Shown here in pieces: positions 1 to 6,560 of a stretch of DNA of 10,000 nucleotides. Location: NCBI GenBank assembly GCA_008636095.1, contig VSJD01000198.1:1-10000 (forward strand). The letters are read 5' to 3'. The notes below the pieces were generated by a model. That model saw nothing but the letters and a program-made list of their open reading frames with translations. It did no database searches and was not told the DNA's origin. The stretch's first letter is position 1. Each line of letters starts with the position of its first letter. This DNA is from Kiritimatiellota bacterium (GTDB taxonomy: Bacteria > Verrucomicrobiota > Kiritimatiellia > JAAZAB01). A program made the position numbers and the translations under genes.

Positions 1-155
1 TCGTGATCGAAACTTCATCCAAGGACAAGTACGCAACCGCGCGTAATTTTTACCAGCGCCTGGGTTATGTGGAAAGTGCGCGCATTCGCGATTTCTACCG
101 CCCTGGCGACGATCTCTTGATTTACTGCAAGTATCTCAAACCGGAGGGTGCTTAA
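1..155 (+). CDS. GNAT-family N-acetyltransferase, C-terminal fragment
   Basis: Only the last 50 or so codons are in the window; the reading frame runs in from the left edge and ends with TAA at 153-155. The visible protein contains NFYQRLGY followed by ARIRDFYRPGDDLLIYCKYL, the pattern of the last helix and strands of a GNAT acetyltransferase (acetyl-CoA-binding helix, then a closing beta-strand). The stop codon lies one base before the kamA ATG, and kamA's ribosome binding site sits inside this gene, so the two are almost certainly cotranscribed and translationally coupled. A GNAT beside kamA recalls AblB, the beta-lysine acetyltransferase that works with AblA to make the osmolyte N-epsilon-acetyl-beta-lysine. 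However, this C-terminus does not look like the AblB ends I remember, so the substrate is left open. Confidence 0.75.
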   Translation, partial: VIETSSKDKYATARNFYQRLGYVESARIRDFYRPGDDLLIYCKYLKPEGA

Positions 156-156
156 C

Positions 157-1329
157 ATGGAACGATGGCAGAAGCTTTTGCAGAAGAGTCTGACAACCGC
201 GGAAGAAGTAGCCGAGGTGTTCGGCCTCAAGGTGGATGAAATCCGCCGGGTGGCCGGCGCGTTCCGCATCCGCATCAATCCCTATTACCTGAGCCTGATC
301 AAGGCCAAGGGGGACCCCTTGTACCGTCAAATGGTGCCCGATGCCCGCGAGCTGGAGGGGACCTGCGGGTTGGAGGACCCGCTGGCCGAGGATCAGGAGT
401 CACCCGTGCCGGGGATTGTGCACCGTTACCCCGACCGCGTCCTGTTCCTGGTCTCGCACGAGTGCGCCTCCTATTGCCGCTTCTGTACCCGTAAGCGCAT
501 GGTCGGTGACTTCCATAAAATGCATCCGCAATTCATTGAGAACGGGCTGGCCTATATCCGCCAGCATTCGGAAATTCGCGATGTGATCGTATCGGGTGGC
601 GATCCGCTCCTGCTCTCCGATGATCGCCTGGAAGGCATTCTCAGGGAACTGCGCGCGATTCCCCACGTGGAAATTATCCGCATCGGGACCCGCGTGCCGT
701 GCGTATTGCCCCAGCGTGTGACCGCCAAGTTGGCGCGGATGCTCAAAAAATATCACCCGCTCTACATGAACATGCATTTCAATCACCCGGACGAAATTAC
801 GCCGCAGTCGGCCAAGGCCCTTAACCGGCTGGCCGATGTCGGCATCCCGCTGGGTACACAGACCGTCCTGCTGAAGGGCGTCAACGACGATCCGGTCGTG
901 ATGCGCTCTCTCATGCAGAAGCTATTGGCTTGCCGCGTGCGGCCGTATTACATCTATCAGGCCGACCAGGTTGCCGGCACGGAGCACCTGCGCACGACTG
1001 TGGCCAAGGGACTGGAGGTTATCAAAGGTCTGCGGGGGTGGACCTCGGGACTGGCGGTGCCGCACTTCGTCATTGATACCCCGGGTGGCGGCGGCAAGGT
1101 GCCGCTTCTGCCCGATTACGTGATATCCATGACCGATAAGGAAGTGGTTCTGCGCAATTATAAAGGCAAGGCATTCGTGTATAAACAGGTCAAACCCAAG
1201 AGCGTGCCGGTGGCGCCGCAAGCGAAAGTTACCACGCCGATGGAAGCCTGGACCTTGAAGGAACAGGTCCGCAGGCGGAAAGAGCCTGCCGATGTCACAG
1301 TGATGCCCTCGCCGATTGCACGGGGGTAA
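157..1329 (+). CDS. kamA: Lysine 2,3-aminomutase-type radical SAM enzyme (KamA family)
   Basis: The 390-residue protein matches the family that moves the alpha-amino group of L-lysine to the beta carbon using SAM, a [4Fe-4S] cluster and PLP. The radical-SAM motif is CASYCRFC, with Cys103, Cys107 and Cys110. SGGDP at 146-150 fits the SAM-binding region. The PLP lysine is Lys314 in PGGGGK. Asp270 (YQAD) and Asp307 (VIDTPGG) occupy the places of the two aspartates that hold the lysine side-chain amine in clostridial KamA, which favours lysine over glutamate as substrate. A basic, proline-containing tail of about 45 residues follows the core. The ATG at 157 is chosen because GGAGGG at 143-148 lies 8 bases upstream; the in-frame GTG at 148 overlaps that site. 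EpmB, the EF-P-modifying relative, is the main alternative, but no epmA or efp is visible. The family call is firm; the physiological role (osmolyte, lysine metabolism) is inferred. Confidence 0.9.
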   Translation: MERWQKLLQKSLTTAEEVAEVFGLKVDEIRRVAGAFRIRINPYYLSLIKAKGDPLYRQMVPDARELEGTCGLEDPLAEDQESPVPGIVHRYPDRVLFLVSHECASYCRFCTRKRMVGDFHKMHPQFIENGLAYIRQHSEIRDVIVSGGDPLLLSDDRLEGILRELRAIPHVEIIRIGTRVPCVLPQRVTAKLARMLKKYHPLYMNMHFNHPDEITPQSAKALNRLADVGIPLGTQTVLLKGVNDDPVVMRSLMQKLLACRVRPYYIYQADQVAGTEHLRTTVAKGLEVIKGLRGWTSGLAVPHFVIDTPGGGGKVPLLPDYVISMTDKEVVLRNYKGKAFVYKQVKPKSVPVAPQAKVTTPMEAWTLKEQVRRRKEPADVTVMPSPIARG

Positions 1330-1340
1330 AGGGCCTTATA

Positions 1341-1450
1341 AAGAAGCTCTTCTTGCCCAGCTCTTCAATCCGCAATCCCGCGCAACGCGGGACCACGCGC
1401 GGCGCGTAGCAAGCAAGTTTGCCACGCCAAAGGCATGGTCCGCAACTTGC
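1341..1450. repeat. Cluster of short inverted repeats between convergent kamA and ispG
   Basis: The 136-base gap between the two converging stop codons contains several dyads: AAGAAG/CTTCTT (1341-1354, 2-base loop), flanked by GGGC (1331-1334) and GCCC (1355-1358); CCCGCG-CAA-CGCGGG (1377-1391); ACGCGC-G-GCGCGT (1395-1407); and a longer imperfect stem-loop at 1413-1450 with outer arms GCAAGTT/AACTTGC and inner arms CCACGCC/GGCATGG (one mismatch). The position suits transcription termination from both sides or a REP-like intergenic element. No T-run follows any stem, so a classical intrinsic terminator cannot be claimed. Confidence 0.45.
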
Positions 1451-1465
1451 CTCGCCCGTGGCGGG

Positions 1466-2608
1466 TCATAAATCAAAAATGTATTTTGGGCGCTTGCGGC
1501 AAAGAAATGTGCGCACCTGTTTGACAACCGTAGCCACAATTGCCCCTTCCTTCACCGTGGTCTTATACGTTCCATCCACGTAAAGCGCCGCTTTACCCTT
1601 GCCGCCGGCGATGGCGATATCCGCCTCGCGGGCTTCACCGGGACCGTTCACCATACAGCCCATGATTGCCACTACGGGCCAGTCCGCCGGCTGGCGGGTG
1701 CCTGAAAATTCGTGTGCCAGCTTGTCCAGTTCCTCTTCGACCCGGTGGGCAAGAGCTATGACGTCAAGCTCAACCCGCCCGCAGGTGGGGCAGGCAATAA
1801 CGCTGGGGCCGGGCGGCCGCAGCGCGAGCGCGCGCAGAATTTCCAACCCCGCTTTTATTTCCCGTAACGGGTGTTCGGTCAGAGATACACGGATCGTATC
1901 CCCGATACCCTCTGCCAGCAGGATGCCCATGGCCGTGGTCGAGCGTACCGTGCCGGTGAGTAGCGTGCCCGCTTCAGTCACGCCCAGGTGCAGGGGGTAA
2001 TCGGTGGCTTCCGACAGGAGCCGGTAGGCTTGGACCGTGCGCACCGCGTCCGAGGCCTTCACCGAAATTTTAATTTCGCGGTAGTCGAGGTGTTCCAGGA
2101 TACGCACGTGTTTCAGGGCGCTGGCCACGAGCGCTTTGGCCGTGGCGCCGCCGTATTTCGCCAAAATTTCTTTTTCCAATGAGCCGGCATTGACGCCGAT
2201 ACGGATGGGAATTTTACGCTCGCGCGCGGCGCGGACCACTTCGCGCACGTTGACGATCGAACCGATATTGCCGGGATTAATCCGCAGGCCGTCCACGCCT
2301 GCGGCCAGCGCCTGGAGAGCCAGGCGATAATTAAAGTGGATATCGGCTATGAGCGGAATGTGGATCGCCCGCCGAATGGCGGCCAGGGCACGCGCGGCTT
2401 CCTCGTCCGGCACGGCCACGCGAATGATGTCACAGCCCGCGCGTTCAAGGTCGCGGATCTGGGCAATCGTGGCGCGGACGTCGCGCGTGTCGGTCTTGGT
2501 CATGGTCTGGACCGTCACCGGCGCTCCGCCACCTACCGCCACAGGACCGACATGAATCTGCCGCGTTTTCCGCCGCGGCGCCAGGATGGATGGAGATGCA
2601 ATACTCAT
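1466..2608 (-). CDS. ispG: 4-hydroxy-3-methylbut-2-enyl diphosphate synthase (IspG/GcpE)
   Basis: This is the iron-sulfur enzyme of the MEP isoprenoid pathway that reduces 2-C-methyl-D-erythritol 2,4-cyclodiphosphate to HMBPP. It is the short bacterial, single-TIM-barrel form (380 residues from this ATG). The N-terminal barrel shows VQTMTKTDT, RVAVPD, LIADIHFNY and GLRINPGNIG. The C-terminal cluster domain shows ACPTCGR and MGCMVNGPGEA. Counting from the TTG two codons upstream, the cluster ligands are Cys275, Cys278 and Cys320, with the conserved Glu at 327. Start choice: the ATG at 2608 has AAGGA 12 bases upstream, while a TTG at 2614 has it 6 bases upstream; either is possible and the difference is two residues. 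It is the last gene of the minus-strand group, 48 bases after the unknown two-domain gene, and works in the same pathway as dxr. Confidence 0.95.
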   Translation of the reverse strand: MSIASPSILAPRRKTRQIHVGPVAVGGGAPVTVQTMTKTDTRDVRATIAQIRDLERAGCDIIRVAVPDEEAARALAAIRRAIHIPLIADIHFNYRLALQALAAGVDGLRINPGNIGSIVNVREVVRAARERKIPIRIGVNAGSLEKEILAKYGGATAKALVASALKHVRILEHLDYREIKISVKASDAVRTVQAYRLLSEATDYPLHLGVTEAGTLLTGTVRSTTAMGILLAEGIGDTIRVSLTEHPLREIKAGLEILRALALRPPGPSVIACPTCGRVELDVIALAHRVEEELDKLAHEFSGTRQPADWPVVAIMGCMVNGPGEAREADIAIAGGKGKAALYVDGTYKTTVKEGAIVATVVKQVRTFLCRKRPKYIFDL

Positions 2609-2656
2609 ACCCAAATTATTTCCTTAATTTAGCGTCGCGCCAAGCGGGAGAACTAG

Positions 2657-3658
2657 TCAGGCTTGGACGAGCTCTTTCATAAGCATTTCCCGGCCCTTCG
2701 CGTAGTTGGGGCAGGGAGCAGGACTTGCGCCACAACCGTCGCGCCACACGGAGAGCGGGGCGATGCGGCTATCCAATGCACAGACACCGCCCGTTTTCGG
2801 AATCCGCTCGAAGATTAGCTTATATAATGACCTTGCGTCCATTGTGGTGCCATATGTCAGACCCAAAACCTGGAGCACATTCAAATCCTTCATCTCGTTG
2901 TAGAGCCCACCGGAGCCTATGTTGCCGCACACGCAGGCATTGAGTTTATGGACACGGTTGGGGCAGGGGCCGCACATCATCCAGTCGGCGCCTGATACGA
3001 GCGTAATGGGCGTATCAGGGTGCTTGAGTATATGTTGTATCATCTCGGGCAGGTTGTCCGGCGCGAATGGAGGCCTGACGCCTTCGCCATATTGGGCGAC
3101 GGCACAGACGAGGATGTGTGGGCGAATTTTGATTGCTTTTGACGTGAACATGTCCTCAATGGATTTATCCTTGTCGCGTTTCATTTCCTCCGTGCTACGG
3201 GGTGGAATGATGGCGTTGATCCCCTGCGTGTGACCTTTCTCGTAGCGTCCGCTCCGGGCTTGTGGACATCCGCGCCATGCTTCGGATGTGACCGTGGCGT
3301 AACCGCAGATTCCCGAAACGGAAGAGATCGCCTTGAGTAAACGCCCGAGAATAATTCTCGCCGGCAAAATGGATCCCGGTGCAAGATCCAGCCGTTGGAG
3401 GATATCCATGTCGCGCTTGCGGTTGAATTCCATCCCTTCGCGCGTGTCGTTTCGGGGGCCCACGGCTTGATAACTAAATTCGTCGGCCGCATTACAGCGC
3501 AGGGCGATGGGCATGTCGGGGTTGGCACGGATTCTTTCCGAAATTTCCTTAAGGCGGGGGTCACTTTGGGCCGAGTCGCTTTCGCCAAGTGAACAAACGA
3601 TGCATAGAAGCTGATACGGTCTAACCGTCAACGTTGCATAGTCCGATTTGCATTTCAC
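2657..3658 (-). CDS. Uncharacterised protein with two tandem DUF1284-like cysteine domains
   Basis: The function is unknown. The 333-residue protein, read from the GTG at 3658, is an internal duplication. Domain 1 spans about 11-142 (starts VRPYQLLCIVC) and domain 2 about 177-323 (starts IRPHILVCAVAQYGEG). Both share an RP-x2-L-x-C opening, an NPD/HPD-x-PI-x-L strand, a D-x2-(I/V)LQ-x-L-x-L-x2-G helix, an AR-x-(I/L) helix and a closing W-R-x-C and Y-x-KG. This layout resembles DUF1284, short bacterial and archaeal proteins with conserved cysteines, possibly metal-binding. Domain 2 has C229-x2-C232 and C242-x-C244 plus C293, C309 and C316. Domain 1 lacks the central four cysteines and looks degenerate. 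There is no signal peptide or membrane segment, so it is probably cytoplasmic. The open frame extends upstream into rseP, but that part is low-complexity Arg/Ser-rich shadow sequence. The gene lies 43 bases after rseP. Confidence 0.75.
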   Translation of the reverse strand: MKCKSDYATLTVRPYQLLCIVCSLGESDSAQSDPRLKEISERIRANPDMPIALRCNAADEFSYQAVGPRNDTREGMEFNRKRDMDILQRLDLAPGSILPARIILGRLLKAISSVSGICGYATVTSEAWRGCPQARSGRYEKGHTQGINAIIPPRSTEEMKRDKDKSIEDMFTSKAIKIRPHILVCAVAQYGEGVRPPFAPDNLPEMIQHILKHPDTPITLVSGADWMMCGPCPNRVHKLNACVCGNIGSGGLYNEMKDLNVLQVLGLTYGTTMDARSLYKLIFERIPKTGGVCALDSRIAPLSVWRDGCGASPAPCPNYAKGREMLMKELVQA

Positions 3659-3666
3659 AGTATTTG

Positions 3667-3673
3667 CCTTTTC
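3667..3673 (-). promoter_or_regulatory. Ribosome binding site that sets the GTG start of the two-domain gene
   Basis: On the minus strand GAAAAGG lies 8 bases before the GTG at 3658, downstream of the rseP stop (3702-3704). The deduced protein then starts MKCKSDY and reaches the first conserved domain within about ten residues. This supports the GTG over the long upstream frame that would overlap rseP by about 180 bases. A TTG nine codons further in is an alternative without an obvious ribosome binding site. Confidence 0.5.
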
Positions 3674-3701
3674 ATTGTTAGCGTTAAGCGCATTTATTCG
3701 C

Positions 3702-5171
3702 CTACGGCGCCGCCGGTTCGTTGGTAACGGCTTCCGGAACGGCAAGCGCGTTGGTGTCGGCCATCTGGCGGGCAACCGTTTTCGATAGCTGGCGGAGTTT
3801 ATAGAGCCGCTGAAAATCACGCCCCGAGAGCAGAATGATCGCCGCGATAAACAGAAAAAAGAAAAATTGGTAAATCCAGGCAATCAGTTTCGGGTGAATT
3901 GGACGCCGGGTGACCAGCTCCCACAGGGAAAACATGATGTGCCCCCCGTCGAGGACCGGGATCGGCATGAGGTTGAGGATGGCCAGGTTCACGTTAAGGA
4001 AGCACATGAACCACAGGGCGATCATTATGCCTTTGCGCACGGCATCCTGGATCATGTAAAGAATCATGGGCGGACCGCCGAGTCCCTCAGCCGTGTGCCG
4101 GGCTTCCTTTGAAACAAGCGCGCGGACCACGCGGAGGATCATGGTGGCATGGCCCTTCAGTTGAACGCTGGGTGGAATGTGAACCACCTGATCGTAATCC
4201 ACGGCCATCGGGTCGAAGCGGATGCCGATCCGCGCGCGCCCCAGGACCGGGTCAAGCTGAGGCGAAACGGTGAGGGCCAGGATTTCCCCGCCGCGTTCCA
4301 CGGCGAGCGGGGTGAGAGTGTCCGGCCGCGCGGACACGAGCGCGACCAGGTGTTCCACGCTGAACACGGCTACGTCGTTGAACCTTACGATGATGTCCTC
4401 CGGCTGAACGCCGGCCTGGGCCGCGCTGGACTCCGCCTCCACGGCCATGACCTTGCATAGCGTGATTTCGCGCAGACCATCCACCATCCGGAAACCCAGT
4501 GCGTTCTTTTCCGTCGGCACCGTGATCATATTGGTGCCTTGCGGTGTGCGCACGACGAAGCGGACGGTTTCAAAGCGTGCATTTTCCTGGATGACATCGT
4601 TCCACGTTGCAACCGGGACATCATTTACAGCAAGAACTTCATGGCCGATCCGCAAACCGCTGGTGTAGGCAACCGAATTGGTGTCCACAAAACCGATAAT
4701 GGCGGAACGCTCGCCCGGTGTGGATGGCTTGCCGCCCCAATAGACAATCCAGGCGATGATCGCGGCCAGGACCATATTGCCGGCGGCGCCGGCCGCCGCT
4801 ACAACGATTTTTTTCCAAGGCGCCACAGGCGGCGGTGGTTTAGGCGAAGGAATAGCCGGTAAGGACGCGCCCCCTTGTGGCGCGGCTACAGATTCGGTAA
4901 CATCGGTTTGTTTCGGTTTCACGGTCGGCAAGGCATCGGTCGGATCCATCTGAGGCAGGGCCACGTACCCGCCAATGGGGAAAATACCGATCTTGTACAG
5001 GGTGCCGCGATATTTCTTTTTCCAGATGGATGGTCCGAAACCTAACGAGAAAACTTCCACGACCATGCCGAACGCTCGGGCGGCGATGAAGTGGCCCAGT
5101 TCATGGGCAAAGATCGATACGCCGAACAAAAGCAACACAATCACGGTTACATATATGCCATGGAAAATCAT
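3702..5171 (-). CDS. rseP: RseP-type site-2 intramembrane zinc metalloprotease (M50B)
   Basis: This inner-membrane protease of 489 residues cleaves transmembrane substrates such as anti-sigma factors or signal-peptide remnants. The zinc motif HELGH (His23, Glu24, His27) lies in the first membrane helix, and the third ligand is in LMPIPVLDGGH (Asp408). Hydrophobic segments fall near 5-25, 121-147, 380-402 and 428-449. Two PDZ-like domains lie about 155-215 and 235-305. Residues about 75-118, between the GGYVALPQ loop and the second helix, form a Pro/Thr/Ala-rich stretch with a PKPPPP run that usual RseP proteins lack. The C-terminal tail of about 35 residues is also Ala/Pro-rich. The ATG at 5171 has AAAAGG 8 bases upstream and begins 17 bases after the dxr stop, so it is in the same operon. 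Placement after dxr is a classic arrangement. Substrates cannot be told from the sequence. Confidence 0.93.
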   Translation of the reverse strand: MIFHGIYVTVIVLLLFGVSIFAHELGHFIAARAFGMVVEVFSLGFGPSIWKKKYRGTLYKIGIFPIGGYVALPQMDPTDALPTVKPKQTDVTESVAAPQGGASLPAIPSPKPPPPVAPWKKIVVAAAGAAGNMVLAAIIAWIVYWGGKPSTPGERSAIIGFVDTNSVAYTSGLRIGHEVLAVNDVPVATWNDVIQENARFETVRFVVRTPQGTNMITVPTEKNALGFRMVDGLREITLCKVMAVEAESSAAQAGVQPEDIIVRFNDVAVFSVEHLVALVSARPDTLTPLAVERGGEILALTVSPQLDPVLGRARIGIRFDPMAVDYDQVVHIPPSVQLKGHATMILRVVRALVSKEARHTAEGLGGPPMILYMIQDAVRKGIMIALWFMCFLNVNLAILNLMPIPVLDGGHIMFSLWELVTRRPIHPKLIAWIYQFFFFLFIAAIILLSGRDFQRLYKLRQLSKTVARQMADTNALAVPEAVTNEPAAP

Positions 5172-5187
5172 AGGGCCTGCCTTTTGT

Positions 5188-6351
5188 TTATTGTTCCCGA
5201 ACCAGCCGGCCGGCTTCTGCGCGTGCCCAGCGATCGGCCGCCAGGATATCCGGCAAGTCCGGGTCAGCCAGCGCGGTATGCCGGCCCAGTACCTGTTCCA
5301 CTGTGCGCCAGATGCCGGGGAAGGATAGTTTGCCGTTTAAAAATTCCTGGACGGCGACCTCGTTGGCCGCGTTCAGGATGACCGGCATGGTGCCGCCCAC
5401 CCGGGCCGCCGCGCGGGCCAGAGACAGGCAGGGAAAACGCGTCTCGTCCGGCGCGGCAAAATGAAGCGTCCCGAGCCGCGCCAAATCGAGGGCCGGCAGG
5501 CCGCCATCCAGGCGTTCCGGCCAGGTGAGCGCCAACTGGATGGCGAAACGCATGTCGGAAACACTGAGTTGGGCCAAAACATTCCCATCCTGAAATTCGA
5601 CCATGGAATGCACGATGCTTTCCGGGTGAATCACAACCTCGATGCGGTCGAAGGGTACACCGAATAGCCAGTGGGCTTCGATGATTTCCAGTCCTTTGTT
5701 CATCATGGTGGCCGAATCCACCGTCACCTTGCGGCCCATGTTCCAGCGAGGATGCTTCAGGGCTTCGGTCACAGTTACTTTTTCCAGGTCCAGACGCGGG
5801 TTATGCGCGAACGGCCCACCCGAAGCGGTCAACATGAGGCGACGCACGCGATTCGCGCCCTGGCCATCCAGGCACTGAAAGATGGCGCTGTGTTCGCTGT
5901 CTACCGGCAAAATCCGTGCGCCCGAGGCGCGGCTGGCGGCCATAACTTTGTGACCGGCCGCCACGAGGACTTCCTTGGTGGCCAGTGCCACGTCCGTGCC
6001 CTGGCGCAAGGCCGCCAGGACGGGACTTAAACCCGCCATGCCCACGATGGCCACGAGCACAACATCGGCGGCCTCCTGCGCGGCCAATTCTTCCAGGCCT
6101 TCCGGCCCGGCAAGCACCGCCAAGCCTGCCGGGGCCAGTTGTGTGGCGCGCCGCACCGCTTCGCAATCGGCCACGGCCACGCGCTTAACAGAAAAAAGAC
6201 GCGCCTGTTCCAGCAGGCGCTCCACCTTGGTTTGGGCCGCCAGGCCGATGATCCGGAACCGGTCCGGAAACGCCGCCACCACGCGCAGTGCGCTTTCCCC
6301 GATGGAACCGGTACTGCCCAGGATGACGATATTCTTTGGGGTGTTGCTCAT
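5188..6351 (-). CDS. dxr: 1-deoxy-D-xylulose 5-phosphate reductoisomerase
   Basis: Dxr catalyses the first committed step of the MEP pathway, converting DXP to 2-C-methyl-D-erythritol 4-phosphate with NADPH and a divalent metal. The protein is 387 residues, typical for the family. The N-terminal Rossmann motif is LGSTGSIG (11-18). The metal ligands are Asp151 and Glu153 (VDSEHSA) and Glu222 in MNKGLE (217-222). The substrate loop is HPRWNMG (200-206), and PESIVHSMVEFQDG follows at 243-256. The usual ANKE-S motif reads ATKEVLV at 124-130; the lysine and glutamate are kept while Asn and Ser are replaced. The ribosome binding site is weak (AGG close to the ATG at 6351). The gene lies 209 bases after cdsA, unlike the tight spacing elsewhere, and may be partly independent in expression. 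Its product pathway feeds ispG and uppS in the same group. Confidence 0.96.
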   Translation of the reverse strand: MSNTPKNIVILGSTGSIGESALRVVAAFPDRFRIIGLAAQTKVERLLEQARLFSVKRVAVADCEAVRRATQLAPAGLAVLAGPEGLEELAAQEAADVVLVAIVGMAGLSPVLAALRQGTDVALATKEVLVAAGHKVMAASRASGARILPVDSEHSAIFQCLDGQGANRVRRLMLTASGGPFAHNPRLDLEKVTVTEALKHPRWNMGRKVTVDSATMMNKGLEIIEAHWLFGVPFDRIEVVIHPESIVHSMVEFQDGNVLAQLSVSDMRFAIQLALTWPERLDGGLPALDLARLGTLHFAAPDETRFPCLSLARAAARVGGTMPVILNAANEVAVQEFLNGKLSFPGIWRTVEQVLGRHTALADPDLPDILAADRWARAEAGRLVREQ

Positions 6352-6393
6352 TAACCTGACTCATTCATAAAAACTACATTTTCATTCACTGTC

Positions 6394-6436
6394 ACTTGCA
6401 AATCATGCAATTATATCAATTGCATGATTTGCAAGT
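6394..6436. repeat. Perfect 19-bp inverted repeat with 5-base loop
   Basis: The arms 6394-6412 (ACTTGCAAATCATGCAATT) and 6418-6436 are exact reverse complements around the loop ATATC. The sequence is AT-rich, lies about 43 to 85 bases upstream of dxr, and is not followed by a T-run on either strand, so it is more like a small palindromic element or RNA hairpin than an intrinsic terminator. On the minus strand its centre reads TATAAT, a perfect -10 hexamer, but no good -35 is found at 16-18 bases. Confidence 0.8.
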
Positions 6437-6445
6437 TTCGACGCG

Positions 6446-6526
6446 CCCTTCGACTTTGCTCAGGGCTTGCTCAAGGTTAACCCTGAGCGAAGGCCTGTCT
6501 TCAGGCCGTAGTCGAAGCCTAAAGGG
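6446..6526. repeat. Branched inverted repeat with an inserted hairpin
   Basis: GCTCAGGG (6458-6465) pairs with CCCTGAGC (6481-6488), and CTTCGAC (6448-6454) pairs with GTCGAAG (6511-6517). Between the two right-hand segments sits a self-complementary hairpin, GGCCTG-TCTT-CAGGCC (6492-6507). The whole could fold as a three-way junction. The CTTCGAC...GCTCAGGG core is of a type I associate with dispersed intergenic repeats in environmental bacteria; that link is from memory and only one copy is visible here. Confidence 0.65.
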
Positions 6527-6558
6527 TGATCTATTCATGGCTTTGCATGAATAGATCA
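6527..6558. repeat. Perfect 13-bp inverted repeat just after the cdsA stop
   Basis: TGATCTATTCATG (6527-6539) and its exact reverse complement (6546-6558) surround the loop GCTTTG. In the minus-strand direction the stem begins two bases after the cdsA TAA, a position typical of a 3'-end stabilising or terminating hairpin. The stem is AT-rich and no T-run follows it, so termination is uncertain. Confidence 0.7.
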
Positions 6559-6560
6559 GG

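Noticed and set aside
148..156. GTG at 148 as the kamA start
   Set aside because: It overlaps the GGAGGG ribosome binding site that is ideally placed for the ATG at 157.
3659..3883. Upstream extension of the two-domain gene to a 408-codon frame overlapping rseP
   Set aside because: The extra 75 residues are Arg/Ser-rich, lie partly opposite the conserved rseP reading frame, and have no domain signal; a GTG with a good ribosome binding site lies after the rseP stop.
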